A stretch of DNA of 64,000 bases from an uncultured Nitrospira sp. GTDB lineage: Bacteria; Nitrospirota; Nitrospiria; Nitrospirales; Nitrospiraceae. Positions 54,707 through 63,747 of the stretch are shown in pieces. Both the position numbers and the translations under genes were made by a program. The notes beneath the pieces were generated by a model. It had not been told where the DNA came from and ran no database searches. It saw nothing but the letters and a program-made list of their open reading frames with translations. The stretch spans positions 1-64,000 of the forward strand of contig CABVRX010000010.1 in NCBI GenBank assembly GCA_902500825.1, written 5' to 3'. Positions within the stretch are counted from its first letter, which is position 1. Each line of letters starts with the position of its first letter.

Positions 54707-55444
54707 TTATCGCGCACCTCGCCACGTGACTTCTTCCCAACAGAGATGGACGAACGTTTCAAAGGGAGGAAAGTTATCGGTGTTTTGCTCTTTGGACCGT
54801 ACCCAGAGATCGATTTCCATGCCGGCCGGATCCGTCTCTCCTCCGGGAAGAGTTCGTTTCACAGGGTACCGGACCTCGTGGGTCTGAGGATCACGGGATC
54901 GCTCCATGACCATGAAATGCGCATCATAATCCTTGTAGAGAACCTCTCCATTCTTGAACATCGTCGCCGTACCCCACCCGCCGAGATAGAGCCAGGTTTT
55001 CGGGTATAACGGGTCCCCGTTGTTCGAATCCCCATGTTCGTAGATTCTGGTTGCGATCCCTCCATCCTGGAACGGCGCTTTCGCGGCGAACCGATCGAAG
55101 ACGATCCGATACCGATCTTGGCCTTCAGCAAATTCGACCATCACCTGGCCACTGTTCGTACGTTCGTCGACGTCGATCTCGATCGTTCCCTGTACCGGCG
55201 TCAACCGCTTGCCGGCATAGTCCATGTGATCCCATGGCGCGCGATCGTTCATACTCCCGACCAGAATTGTCTTTCGTCCGGTCAGGTGAAACTGCCCACT
55301 GTAATGAGGATGTTCATCCGCTTTGAAGATGCGCGTGCCTTCTTCGTCTTTCGGAGTCCCGAATTGCCCGGCCAACACCGCCGGCACACCCATGCACATC
55401 ATAACCAGCACTGTTGAACAAATTGTGCGGTATGGAATGATCAT
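54707..55444 (-). CDS. Exported protein of unknown function
   Basis: The 245-residue product has a signal peptide (TICSTVLVMMCMGVPAVLAG). The mature protein is beta-rich and aromatic: DEHPHYSGQFHLTGRKTILV, GWGTATMFKNGEVLYKDYDAHFMVMERSRD and GMEIDLWVRSKE. I recognise no family. It lies 94 bp downstream of cysA on the same strand, so it could be read through from the sulfate operon, but no obvious functional link exists. Confidence 0.65.
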   Translation of the reverse strand: MIIPYRTICSTVLVMMCMGVPAVLAGQFGTPKDEEGTRIFKADEHPHYSGQFHLTGRKTILVGSMNDRAPWDHMDYAGKRLTPVQGTIEIDVDERTNSGQVMVEFAEGQDRYRIVFDRFAAKAPFQDGGIATRIYEHGDSNNGDPLYPKTWLYLGGWGTATMFKNGEVLYKDYDAHFMVMERSRDPQTHEVRYPVKRTLPGGETDPAGMEIDLWVRSKEQNTDNFPPFETFVHLCWEEVTWRGAR

Positions 55445-55538
55445 GAATTATCCTTTCGGTGGAGAGGTGGCGCTCATGCTAACACAAATTCCGGCGGGGT
55501 CGCGTGTCAAGCAACGACAGATGAGAGCGTGGCGTTGG

Positions 55539-56609
55539 CTACGACTGCGGTATTGTGAACACCTGGCGGTGTCGTGGATGCACAAATACGACTTCACCTT
55601 CACGAAGATCGAGTTCGCGATATCGTTCTTTGGTCAATTCGACTTCAATGGTCTGCGCCGAACTCTGAACGATCAATTCGAGCCGCACGCGCGATCCTGC
55701 CGAGAGGACGTATCGCACCGTCGCCTCAAACTGATCGGGGTTCGTCCGGGATCGATTGAGTTCTAAGTCATGAGGGCGAACGAAGGTGACTTCGTGTTCC
55801 TCAACCCCATCCGCCAATCCGGCTGATGCTTCTTCAGGATTCCCTTGTACGGCGGCGCGCGCCTCGGAAACACGCCCATGAAACACGTTGACATCACCAA
55901 GGAAACGGTAGACAAAGGGATTTGCAGGATGTTCGTAGACTTCGTCCGGGGTACCGATCTGCTCAACATTGCCCTGATGCATCACCACCACACGATCGGC
56001 GACTTCTAACGCTTCCTCCTGGTCATGCGTCACGAGAATGCCGGTAATATGTAACTCGTCATGGAGCCGCCGAAGCCACCGGCGGAGCTCTTTACGGACC
56101 TTCGCATCCAGCGCTCCAAAAGGCTCATCCAACAGCAAGAGTTTCGGTTCCACGGCCAGCGCTCGGGCCAACGCCACTCGTTGACGCTGCCCTCCCGACA
56201 GTTGGCTGGGGTACCGGTCGGCCATTGCCTGCAACTGCACGAGTCCCAGTAGTTCCCTGACTTTCTCCTGTATGCGAGTTGTAGAAGGTCGTTGCGCCCG
56301 AGGCAGTACGGTCAGCCCAAAGGCGACATTATCCGCGACGGTCATATGGCGGAATAGCGCATAATGCTGGAAGACGAATCCAACCCGACGTTCGCTGATC
56401 CGCTGATCCGTCACCTCCGCACCGTGCAGAAAGATACGTCCATCATCAGGTCTTTCCAGTCCGGCAAGAATTCTCAGCAACGTCGTCTTGCCGCAACCGG
56501 ACGGACCGAGAAGGGCCACCAGCTCGCCTTCCTGCACATGAAGGCTGACATCATTCAACACCGTAAACGCTCCAAATCGCTTCGTGACATGGTCGACCTG
56601 AATGCTCAT
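55539..56609 (-). CDS. cysA: Sulfate ABC transporter ATP-binding protein
   Basis: 356 residues from ATG at 56609, which overlaps the cysW stop (ATGA) and follows GGGAG. Walker [10 protein letters not shown], signature [15 protein letters not shown], Walker [12 protein letters not shown] and the His switch [11 protein letters not shown] are complete. A C-terminal TOBE-like domain begins near [11 protein letters not shown]. It powers uptake through CysT and CysW. A longer in-frame upstream extension would run into cysW and is rejected. Confidence 0.94.
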   Translation of the reverse strand: MSIQVDHVTKRFGAFTVLNDVSLHVQEGELVALLGPSGCGKTTLLRILAGLERPDDGRIFLHGAEVTDQRISERRVGFVFQHYALFRHMTVADNVAFGLTVLPRAQRPSTTRIQEKVRELLGLVQLQAMADRYPSQLSGGQRQRVALARALAVEPKLLLLDEPFGALDAKVRKELRRWLRRLHDELHITGILVTHDQEEALEVADRVVVMHQGNVEQIGTPDEVYEHPANPFVYRFLGDVNVFHGRVSEARAAVQGNPEEASAGLADGVEEHEVTFVRPHDLELNRSRTNPDQFEATVRYVLSAGSRVRLELIVQSSAQTIEVELTKERYRELDLREGEVVFVHPRHRQVFTIPQS

Positions 56610-57514
56610 CGAATGCTCCCTGCTTGAACAGCTGATGTTGGATCGGTAACGATGGTTGGAGAATGTGTGTTCCGCTCGACAATCGCCTTGGCCGCGAGGG
56701 TGACAATGGCCAGTAACGTCAAGAGCGACGCGACCGCGAACGCTGAAACCGCGTTGTACTCGTTGTAGAGAATTTCGACATGCAACGGCATCGTGTTGGT
56801 CAGTCCTCGAATATGGCCGGAGACGACCGATACCGCGCCGAACTCTCCCATCGCGCGCGCATTGCACAGGATCACGCCGTAGAGGAGACTCCATTTGATG
56901 TTCGGCAGCGTGACACGCATAAACATCTGCCAACCCGAAGCCCCCAACGTGATAGCCGCCTCCTCTTCCTCCCGTCCTTGCGATTGCATCAGCGGAATGA
57001 GTTCGCGGGCGACAAACGGAACGGTCACGAAGATCGTCGCGAGCACGATGCCCGGCAACGCAAAAAGGATCGTGATGTCATGTTCGGCCAGCCATGGGCC
57101 TAACCAACCTTGAGCCCCGAAGAGCAGCACATAAATGAGACCGGAGATGACCGGCGAGACGGCCAAGGGCATATCAATCAGGGTAATCAAAACCTGTTTG
57201 CCGACGAAATCGAATTTTGCAATGGCCCAGGCTGCGGCCACCCCGAACAAGGCATTCAGCGGCACGGCCACGGCCGCCACCAGGAGTGTTAAGCGAATGG
57301 CCGCAAGGGCATCTTCGTTGAGAAAGGATTCAACATAGGCAGCGAGACCGCCTTGTAACGCTTCGGCAAAGACGGCGGCGAGTGGAATGAAAAGAAAGAG
57401 TGTTAGGTAGAAAAAGACGGCGGCAATAAGCAGCCGGCGGACAAGCGGGCTCTCCGTGGTGAGCGAATCTTTCCACTGCACATCCTTATCGGCGGCCATA
57501 GTGACAGAGTTCAT
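56606..57514 (-). CDS. cysW: Sulfate ABC transporter permease CysW
   Basis: A 302-residue permease with six membrane segments and the EAA loop in [22 protein letters not shown], which docks to CysA. The N-terminal [20 protein letters not shown] and the [16 protein letters not shown] segment are typical of CysW. It pairs with CysT to form the channel. It lies 6 bases downstream of cysT and overlaps cysA by 4 bases. Confidence 0.93.
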   Translation of the reverse strand: MNSVTMAADKDVQWKDSLTTESPLVRRLLIAAVFFYLTLFLFIPLAAVFAEALQGGLAAYVESFLNEDALAAIRLTLLVAAVAVPLNALFGVAAAWAIAKFDFVGKQVLITLIDMPLAVSPVISGLIYVLLFGAQGWLGPWLAEHDITILFALPGIVLATIFVTVPFVARELIPLMQSQGREEEEAAITLGASGWQMFMRVTLPNIKWSLLYGVILCNARAMGEFGAVSVVSGHIRGLTNTMPLHVEILYNEYNAVSAFAVASLLTLLAIVTLAAKAIVERNTHSPTIVTDPTSAVQAGSIR

Positions 57515-57520
57515 GGGTTC

Positions 57521-58357
57521 CTATTGATTCATATGGCGAGCCGTGCTCCACCATTGAAGAAGATTAATGATCAACGCCAGAACAAACGATGCCGCAAGCA
57601 TGACCACGCCCAGCGCTGTGGCCCCCGAATAGTCGTACTGCTCCAATTTGGTCATAATCAGCAGCGGAGTGATCTCCGACTTGAGCGGCATATTACCGGC
57701 AATGAAAATGACCGACCCATACTCCCCGACGGCACGGGCGAATGCCATCGCCATCCCCGTCAGGAGGGCCGGCCACAGTTCCGGCACGATGACGGCTCGA
57801 AACGTTTGCCATCGGTCGGCCCCCAAGGTAGTGGCGGCCTCTTCGACTTCTTTATCCAAATCCTGCAGCACAGGCTGCACAGTCCGAACGACGAACGGCA
57901 ATCCGATGAAGGTCAACGCGACAAGGACACCCAGCGGAGTGAAGGCGATCTTGATGCCCAACGGTTCGAGATAGCGCCCGATCCAACCATTGGACGAATA
58001 GATGGCGGCCAGCGTAATGCCGGCGACCGCGGTCGGCAGGGCAAAGGGAAGGTCGACGAGCGCATCCACGAGCGCCCGGCCTGGAAACCGGTATCGGACC
58101 AACACCCAGGCAATGATCGACCCAAACAATCCGTTGATAAGCGCGCCGACCAGAGAGGCGCCGAACGTCAGCCGGTAGGAAGCGACCGCGCGGGAGTTGG
58201 TGATGATGTCCCAAAACTGTTCCCACGACAACATACTGGTTTTGACAAACAGTCCGCTGAGAGGAATCAACACAATGACGCTGAAGTAAAACATCGCAAA
58301 TCCCAAGGTCAGGCCGAATCCGGGAAGAACACTCGGTTGTTTCAACAGGAGGCTCAT
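57521..58357 (-). CDS. cysT: Sulfate ABC transporter permease CysT (CysU)
   Basis: A 278-residue permease: MSLLLKQPSVLPGFGLTLGF opens the first helix, DLPFALPTAVAGITLA and the EAA loop EEAATTLGADRWQTFRAVI are intact, and ARAVGEYGSVIFIAGN marks the family. It forms the membrane channel with CysW. Its ATG overlaps the racemase-family gene's stop by four bases (ATGA), so translation of the two is coupled. Confidence 0.93.
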   Translation of the reverse strand: MSLLLKQPSVLPGFGLTLGFAMFYFSVIVLIPLSGLFVKTSMLSWEQFWDIITNSRAVASYRLTFGASLVGALINGLFGSIIAWVLVRYRFPGRALVDALVDLPFALPTAVAGITLAAIYSSNGWIGRYLEPLGIKIAFTPLGVLVALTFIGLPFVVRTVQPVLQDLDKEVEEAATTLGADRWQTFRAVIVPELWPALLTGMAMAFARAVGEYGSVIFIAGNMPLKSEITPLLIMTKLEQYDYSGATALGVVMLAASFVLALIINLLQWWSTARHMNQ

Positions 58358-59232
58358 GAGACCTCTTTCCGTGTGACACTGTGAAATGCCTCTGTGCTCG
58401 CCAAGCCATTCTCATCATCACCCGATCGATGGTTGCCAAGTCGGTCTTCCTCGGCAAACAGCGCGGTTTCTGGTGCATCTGTCACAATTCGACGATCGAC
58501 TAGATGCTTCCCCTCTGCGTGCCTCCCTTCCTGCACCCGGTAACGCAACGCGGCCCGCGCCAGCAGACGCGTCGAATCCAGCAGCGGAACGGCCGCCTGA
58601 TACCCGGCCATCAGCAGCGGCAATTCAGTGCAGGCAAGGATCACCGCCTCCGCCCCTTTGAGGGCCATCTCTACGATCACCTTCTGCACAAATAGCCCGG
58701 ATTTGACCGTACGCACTCCTGCGATGAGTTCGTTTCGAATAATATGCTGGATTCGAGAGCGATCATCCTGCTCAGGAACGATGACGTCGATGTTCGACCG
58801 GTGTAACTGCTCCGAATAAACCGACCCTTCCATCACAGTCTGAGTGCCGAGAATTCCCACTCGACGCCACCGACGGGCTTCTATCTCCCTCACCACAGGT
58901 CTCGCAATATGAACCCATGGAACAGGCGAGGTCACTAAGCGAAAGACTCGGTGCAATGTATTGTTCGGGCAAATAATCACGTCGGCGCCGGCTTGTGTCA
59001 GTTTAGCTGCAGACTGAGACATCAGTGCAGCCACCCCTGCCCAATCGTCTTGATCGATTGCATCGAGATACATGCGAAGCGAGAACGAATGGAGCGTCAC
59101 TTCAGGATGGGCATATCGACGCCCCATCACACTCTCCGCCTCCAGACACAAGGTCCGGTAGCAGAGCGCCGCGCCCTCCGACGTCCCCGCAACGATACCG
59201 ATGTGTGGATTGTTTTCGACCAGATTATTCAT
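58354..59232 (-). CDS. Asp/Glu/hydantoin racemase-family protein in the sulfate operon
   Basis: 292 residues of the aspartate/glutamate racemase superfamily: HIGIVAGTSEGAALCYRTL at the N-terminus, VIICPNNTLHRVFRL where the first Cys lies, and AEAVILACTELPLLMAG with the second Cys of the two-base mechanism. The C-terminal 60 residues (SGDDENGLASTEAFHSVTRK) exceed the family and are charged. It sits between sbp and cysT with an ATGA overlap to cysT, which is not the usual sulfate operon content. It might supply D-aspartate or act on a sulfur compound; the substrate is unknown. Confidence 0.85.
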   Translation of the reverse strand: MNNLVENNPHIGIVAGTSEGAALCYRTLCLEAESVMGRRYAHPEVTLHSFSLRMYLDAIDQDDWAGVAALMSQSAAKLTQAGADVIICPNNTLHRVFRLVTSPVPWVHIARPVVREIEARRWRRVGILGTQTVMEGSVYSEQLHRSNIDVIVPEQDDRSRIQHIIRNELIAGVRTVKSGLFVQKVIVEMALKGAEAVILACTELPLLMAGYQAAVPLLDSTRLLARAALRYRVQEGRHAEGKHLVDRRIVTDAPETALFAEEDRLGNHRSGDDENGLASTEAFHSVTRKEVS

Positions 59233-59295
59233 CGGGAGAAAGCCTCCGATATCAGAACAAGCTGAAACACGATGAGCGTCGCCTTGCTCGGCGAG

Positions 59296-60309
59296 CTATT
59301 TCGGCTTGTAGATTTCATCGAAAACCCCGCCATCCGCAAAATGCCTCTGCTGCGCCTTTTGCCACCCGCCGGCGATCTCGTCGATAGTAAACAAGCTGAC
59401 TTTGGAGAACTGATTGGCATACTTGGCCAAGGCGGCCTCAGAACGGGGACGATAGAAATGTTTGCCTGCGATGTCTTGGCCTTCCTCGGAATAGAGATAC
59501 TCCAAGTACGCTTGAGCCACAGGTTGGGTGCCTTTTTTCTTCGCCACCTTATCCACAAGCGTCACGGTCGGCTCGGCGAGGATACTGATCGACGGCGTGA
59601 TGATCTCGAATTTCCCTGCACCGAACTCCTTAAGCGCTAAATAGGCTTCGTTTTCCCACCCGACCAGCACGTCTCCGATCCCCCGCTCGATAAATGTCGT
59701 GGTGGCGCCCCGCGCGCCGGTGTCGAACACCGGCACGTTGGCGTAAAACCTTCCGATAAAATCCTTGGCCTTCGTTTCATCATTGTCATATTTTTTCAAT
59801 GCGTAACCCCACGCGGACAGGTACGCCCACCGCGCTGCCCCCGACGTTTTCGGATTCGCTGGGATGATCGCCACACCGGGTTTCACGAGGTCCTCCCAAT
59901 CCTTGATGCCTTTGGGATTTCCCTTGCGGACCAGAAAGACGATCGTCGAGGTGTAGGGAGAACTGTTTTGGGGAAGACGGCTCTGCCAGTTTGCGGGAAT
60001 CAACTTGGCTTTTTCGGAGATGGCGTCGATATCATAGGCCAGGGCCAGTGTGACGACATCGGCCTCCAAACCGTCGATGACGGCGCGCGACTGCTTACCC
60101 GACCCTCCATGCGACTGTTTGACGACGACCGTTTGGCCTTTTTCCTTTTGCCAATGCTTTGCAAACGCCGCATTGAATTCTTGGTACAGTTCTCGCGTCG
60201 GATCATACGACACATTCAGCAGCGTGATGTCCTCGGCATGCACCACGAGCGGGTGTGCCGCGATGAGCAACGCACCCAGCGTGATGAGCATTGTTCGTAG
60301 AGTCTTCAT
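59296..60309 (-). CDS. sbp: Periplasmic sulfate-binding protein
   Basis: The 337-residue protein has a signal peptide ([19 protein letters not shown]) and the Sbp/CysP pattern: [47 protein letters not shown], and WARWAY-like [30 protein letters not shown]. It captures sulfate and delivers it to CysTW. It is encoded upstream of the racemase-family gene, 63 bases away, and downstream of the porin. Confidence 0.95.
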   Translation of the reverse strand: MKTLRTMLITLGALLIAAHPLVVHAEDITLLNVSYDPTRELYQEFNAAFAKHWQKEKGQTVVVKQSHGGSGKQSRAVIDGLEADVVTLALAYDIDAISEKAKLIPANWQSRLPQNSSPYTSTIVFLVRKGNPKGIKDWEDLVKPGVAIIPANPKTSGAARWAYLSAWGYALKKYDNDETKAKDFIGRFYANVPVFDTGARGATTTFIERGIGDVLVGWENEAYLALKEFGAGKFEIITPSISILAEPTVTLVDKVAKKKGTQPVAQAYLEYLYSEEGQDIAGKHFYRPRSEAALAKYANQFSKVSLFTIDEIAGGWQKAQQRHFADGGVFDEIYKPK

Positions 60310-60354
60310 CTTCTTTTCCTTTCTTCTATTTCGAATTGGCGACTATTCCGGTCA

Positions 60355-61935
60355 TCAAAAAGCGAACTGTAACCGGGTTAGGACAGCACGTTCGTCAGGA
60401 CGATCTGCCACATTGGTTCCGGCTGCATTGATCGGCGCAACACCGTCCCCTGCGCCGCCATCGAATCTCGTTTCCGAGTAATTGACTGCGGCCCTTAGAT
60501 TTTGATTGAGATACCAGTTCACACCGAGTGTCATGGAGCGAGCGCGCTGTGCGCTTTCCGAAAGATTGGCATACGCGCCGGTGAAGGACGTGCCGGTGGG
60601 GTCCTTGAACGTGTCTTCATCCAGAGTGATTTCGCTATACCGCCCCACCACCTCCCAAGCCCCCCACCCTTTGCCGAAATCAAAATTTTGGCTGGGTTTG
60701 ACGCCCTTAAATGAAGCCGTTTCACCGGTTAACAGATAGGACACTGTGACGTGCCACGCCTGATGACGCAGCGCTTTACCGGTGTTCGGGATGAAACTTG
60801 TATTGGATCCAGCCCCACCGGCAGGAGGCGAACCGCCGGTCGTCAAGCTGACATCTTGGATGACTCGCGCATATTCGGCGAGGATTCCCAAAGACCCAAT
60901 GTAATAGTAGGCTTGAGGCGAAACACGTATACGGGCTCCGTCGGCTACTGCCGCGCTGCTGTACCGGAAAAACGTATTCTGGCCATCTGTGCGATAGCTA
61001 GGGAGGCCGTTTCTTGTCGCATCGGCTGGGGTCGTATCAGTAAAGTTGAGGTTTCTCTCACCGCTCGCATCGGTATACGTGGCGGCCGCCCCGAACCCGA
61101 GACCGCTCAACACTGAGGTATCATTCACGAATGGCGTGGCGAAGAGCCAGCCTGTGAACTCTTTGCGCCCATCGAACTCGGTGCCGGTACTGATATCGCC
61201 TCCATCACTGACCCCGTTCACCAGGCCGAACGCGTAATCCAATCTGCCTTGAAAAAACGCAAGATCGCCATGCGCCGCGATCCCCAAATCACGATTCGGC
61301 AGAAGGGCATTCGCCACATAACTTCTTTCGATCAGTTTGATGTCGGAGGCGCCTTGCAAGCGCTCTAAGCTCACAAAGCTTTTGAATTTGCCTGCGCGGA
61401 TTTTAAATGCCGGATCAAACCGAGCATCGAGATAGGCATAGGCCACGCTCGCGGTGCCTTGGGCAAAATCCGTGGTGATGCGGAAGTCGTATTTTCCAAA
61501 CAGAGTGGTTTCAATATCAAGACGAGCGCGTCGAATCAGCCACGAATCACCGGCGTCATGAAATCCATTGACATCGAGATCACCGGCACGTTGATCGCTG
61601 CGATTGCGGATATCGTTGGCGCCGTCGAAATACAGCCGATGATCGGCTTGCACAATGCCACGGAACCTAATGAAGTTGCTCCCATCGGCGGATTCCAACG
61701 AAAATTGCGACTTGCTATACTTCACGATCGGTGTGGCTTTCTTTGCGTTTTCTGCGGCTTCCTGATCCAACTCACGCTTCCGTTTCAAGATGCGAATCTC
61801 CTGATCCAGTTCATCAAACCGCTGTTCGAGGGACTTCTGAGACGGTCCCCCCTCTTCTGCATGAGCCCGTGCTGCTAATCCGAGCGTGATACTCGTGAAT
61901 ACGAGGACTCCCCCGAACAACCATGACTTCCTCAT
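60355..61935 (-). CDS. Outer-membrane porin (phosphate/anion-selective type)
   Basis: 526 residues with a signal peptide (FTSITLGLAARAHAEE), an N-terminal coiled-coil (SLEQRFDELDQEIRILKRKRE) and a 16-strand-like beta barrel with the OprP/OprO layout (IRFRGIVQADHRLYFD, WLIRRARLDIETTLFGKYDFRI). The final Phe in VLTRLQFAF fits BAM recognition. In this operon it probably admits sulfate through the outer membrane, though specificity is not encoded in a known motif. Arg/Lys-lined strands fit anion transport. Confidence 0.9.
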   Translation of the reverse strand: MRKSWLFGGVLVFTSITLGLAARAHAEEGGPSQKSLEQRFDELDQEIRILKRKRELDQEAAENAKKATPIVKYSKSQFSLESADGSNFIRFRGIVQADHRLYFDGANDIRNRSDQRAGDLDVNGFHDAGDSWLIRRARLDIETTLFGKYDFRITTDFAQGTASVAYAYLDARFDPAFKIRAGKFKSFVSLERLQGASDIKLIERSYVANALLPNRDLGIAAHGDLAFFQGRLDYAFGLVNGVSDGGDISTGTEFDGRKEFTGWLFATPFVNDTSVLSGLGFGAAATYTDASGERNLNFTDTTPADATRNGLPSYRTDGQNTFFRYSSAAVADGARIRVSPQAYYYIGSLGILAEYARVIQDVSLTTGGSPPAGGAGSNTSFIPNTGKALRHQAWHVTVSYLLTGETASFKGVKPSQNFDFGKGWGAWEVVGRYSEITLDEDTFKDPTGTSFTGAYANLSESAQRARSMTLGVNWYLNQNLRAAVNYSETRFDGGAGDGVAPINAAGTNVADRPDERAVLTRLQFAF

Positions 61936-62093
61936 CTGAGAATCTCCTTCGCTTGAAGGGAATCTCCGGTTGTCCGGTCAATCCATTGATTGTAAACTTC
62001 ACTGCCACAGTCCCGGCTTCCAATTGTGTGGATGGCCAAACTGTCGTGTGGTCTGCCTTATCCATAATAGGGTGCTGAATCGTTATCGCCGGC

Positions 62094-62291
62094 TCATCGA
62101 ACCGGACGCGAAAGTGTGCCGTCAAAGCGAGTTTTCTCTTTTCGTTCGATCTGCACTACTCTGGAGTCGTGAACGATGATCTCGATGGACCCAAAGCGAA
62201 TCCCTTTCAACGCGAGCAGGATTGCTTGCTCGACCGTCCGATCTGAGGATTGATTCATCATGTCTTGATCTGCTTTGGACACGTCCTTCAC
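62094..62291 (-). CDS. DUF2292 (YezD-type) small protein
   Basis: A 65-residue protein with the DUF2292 signature: ILLALKGIRFGSIEIIVHDS followed by RVVQIERKEKTRF. The family is commonly found with sulfate/cysteine assimilation genes, and here it is first in the sulfate operon, upstream of the porin. GTG at 62291 follows AAGGA; ATG at 62261 or 62258 are alternatives. Its function is not known. Confidence 0.8.
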   Translation of the reverse strand: MKDVSKADQDMMNQSSDRTVEQAILLALKGIRFGSIEIIVHDSRVVQIERKEKTRFDGTLSRPVR

Positions 62292-62349
62292 TCTTTCCTT
62301 CGCAAGGCTTAATAAATCATTACATTACCGATCGTAATTGATTTTTGCA

Positions 62350-62379
62350 TTCATACATAAACTAAAGTTTATTTGTCAA
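62350..62379 (-). promoter_or_regulatory. Sulfate-operon promoter with palindrome in the spacer
   Basis: On the minus strand TTGACA (62379-62374) and TATGAA (62355-62350) are separated by 18 bases. A perfect palindrome ATAAACTAAAGTTTAT (62357-62372) fills that spacer, where a bound repressor would block polymerase. The region is far richer in A+T than its surroundings. A near-palindrome ATTACCGATCGTAAT (62324-62338) lies just downstream of the -10. Confidence 0.6.
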
Positions 62380-62452
62380 CAATATAAATAATAGTTTTTG
62401 TCTTGTTTTAACGATTAAAAATTAAAAAGTTAAACTAACTCGATAATAAGCG

Positions 62453-62470
62453 TGTCAATTATTATTGACA
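62453..62470. promoter_or_regulatory. Perfect palindrome before the regulator gene
   Basis: TGTCAATTATTATTGACA is a perfect inverted repeat with seven-base arms and a four-base centre, ending one base before the regulator's first ATG. A GATAAT at 62442-62447 could be the -10. The position is typical of an autoregulatory operator. Confidence 0.6.
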
Positions 62471-62471
62471 T

Positions 62472-63689
62472 ATGACAATTTTACTTGCTATACACCGGAT
62501 CATGCGAAAGCGGAAACAGGTCAACCGGCACAACAACATTGTTCAGTTCTCCAATCATCTTAAGCCTGTCCGCACTAAGCAAGGTTTCTCTCAAGGTGAA
62601 CTCGCCAGGCGAGCAGGCATTACGCGACAAGCCGTATCTTCCATCGAATCGAATCTGTACTTGCCGACGACAGCGGTCGCCCTTCGGTTGGCCTCAGTTC
62701 TGGCTTGCCGGGTCGAGGATTTATTCAGCCTTGCTCAGGCAGAAGAGATCCTTGAAGGCACACTTATCGGCCGGCTCCCTCACACGGAGACAGAGACTCA
62801 ATCGATTCGCGTCAAAGTTTCGACCATTGGGAAGCGGACGATCGTACGGCCTGTCGCCGACTTGGGAGAACAACTTTCTTTTGCAGTGCCTGCCGACGGC
62901 TATATCACCGGCACACCTCATCAGCCGTCTGGCGCTATGGTCCGTGTCAAACTCTCGCGTGATCGTCAGGCAATCCAGCAAGAAATCTCCGTGGCCGGAT
63001 GCGATCCGGCAATTTTCCTGGCCGGTGAACATTTGCGACGACAAAAAGATCGGACGACGGTCGTCGGTTGGCCGATGGGAAGCATGTCGGCGCTACAGGC
63101 TTTGCAACGTGGCGAAGTGCATGTGGCCGGCCTGCATCTATTTGATCCCACCACCGGCGAATCGAATCTGCCGTTTCTTCGACGATCCCTCAAAGGATCG
63201 GGCTATGAGGTGGTCACCTTTGCGACATGGGAAGAGGGATTCTTAGTTCGCCGAGGCAATCCGTTGTCCATCCGGACTGTCGCTGATCTTGCTGAACCGA
63301 CGGTGACGATGATCAATCGGGAAGAAGGCTCTGGGGCAAGACTGCTGCTCGATCAACGATTACGGGCATCCGGAGTAGAGCCGACTCACGTTCAAGGATA
63401 CGACCGGATCGTGTCGTCTCACTTTGAGGTGGCTCGAGCCATCGCGGAACGTCAGGCTGACGTAGGAATTGGAATTCGTTCGGCGGCGCAACTTTTTGGG
63501 CTCGACTTCGTTCCGCTCCAAACCGCGCGCTACGATCTTGTCGTCCCTAAGCCCTACTTACAATCCCACCCGACGTTAGCCCACTTGTTTGAAACCATCG
63601 TGAGCGGACCATTCCGCAACGAGATCGAAGCCTTGGGAGGATACGACACCAGCGAAACCGGGAAAGTCCGCGCACTACGCGTCGCCTGA
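62472..63689 (+). CDS. XRE-HTH regulator with periplasmic-binding-protein-like sensor domain
   Basis: 405 residues. The N-terminal HTH (about 28-85) reads LKPVRTKQGFSQGELARRAG, then ITRQAVSSIESNLYLPTTAV. The C-terminal half is a PBP-like domain (PF12727 type): IFLAGEHLRR, VGWPMGSMSALQALQRGEVHVAGLHLFD and REEGSGARLLLDQRLRASG. Such proteins sense small oxyanions or metabolites and control transport genes. Its divergent position to the sulfate operon suggests it is the regulator. The start is uncertain: ATG 62472 abuts the palindrome without a ribosome binding site; ATG 62502 is an alternative. Confidence 0.88.
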   Translation: MTILLAIHRIMRKRKQVNRHNNIVQFSNHLKPVRTKQGFSQGELARRAGITRQAVSSIESNLYLPTTAVALRLASVLACRVEDLFSLAQAEEILEGTLIGRLPHTETETQSIRVKVSTIGKRTIVRPVADLGEQLSFAVPADGYITGTPHQPSGAMVRVKLSRDRQAIQQEISVAGCDPAIFLAGEHLRRQKDRTTVVGWPMGSMSALQALQRGEVHVAGLHLFDPTTGESNLPFLRRSLKGSGYEVVTFATWEEGFLVRRGNPLSIRTVADLAEPTVTMINREEGSGARLLLDQRLRASGVEPTHVQGYDRIVSSHFEVARAIAERQADVGIGIRSAAQLFGLDFVPLQTARYDLVVPKPYLQSHPTLAHLFETIVSGPFRNEIEALGGYDTSETGKVRALRVA

Positions 63690-63747
63690 CTAATTTCTCG
63701 CCAGGTTAAAAACACACTTTCACAACAACCGGAATAAGAGGAGAACT

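Noticed and set aside
56610-56933. N-terminal extension of cysA by 108 residues
   Set aside because: It overlaps cysW out of frame; the start at 56609 has a ribosome binding site and ATGA coupling.
57524-58384. Plus-strand open frame of 286 codons
   Set aside because: It lies exactly opposite cysT, and its Gln/Arg/Asp-rich translation is the mirror of membrane codons; cysT has full family motifs.
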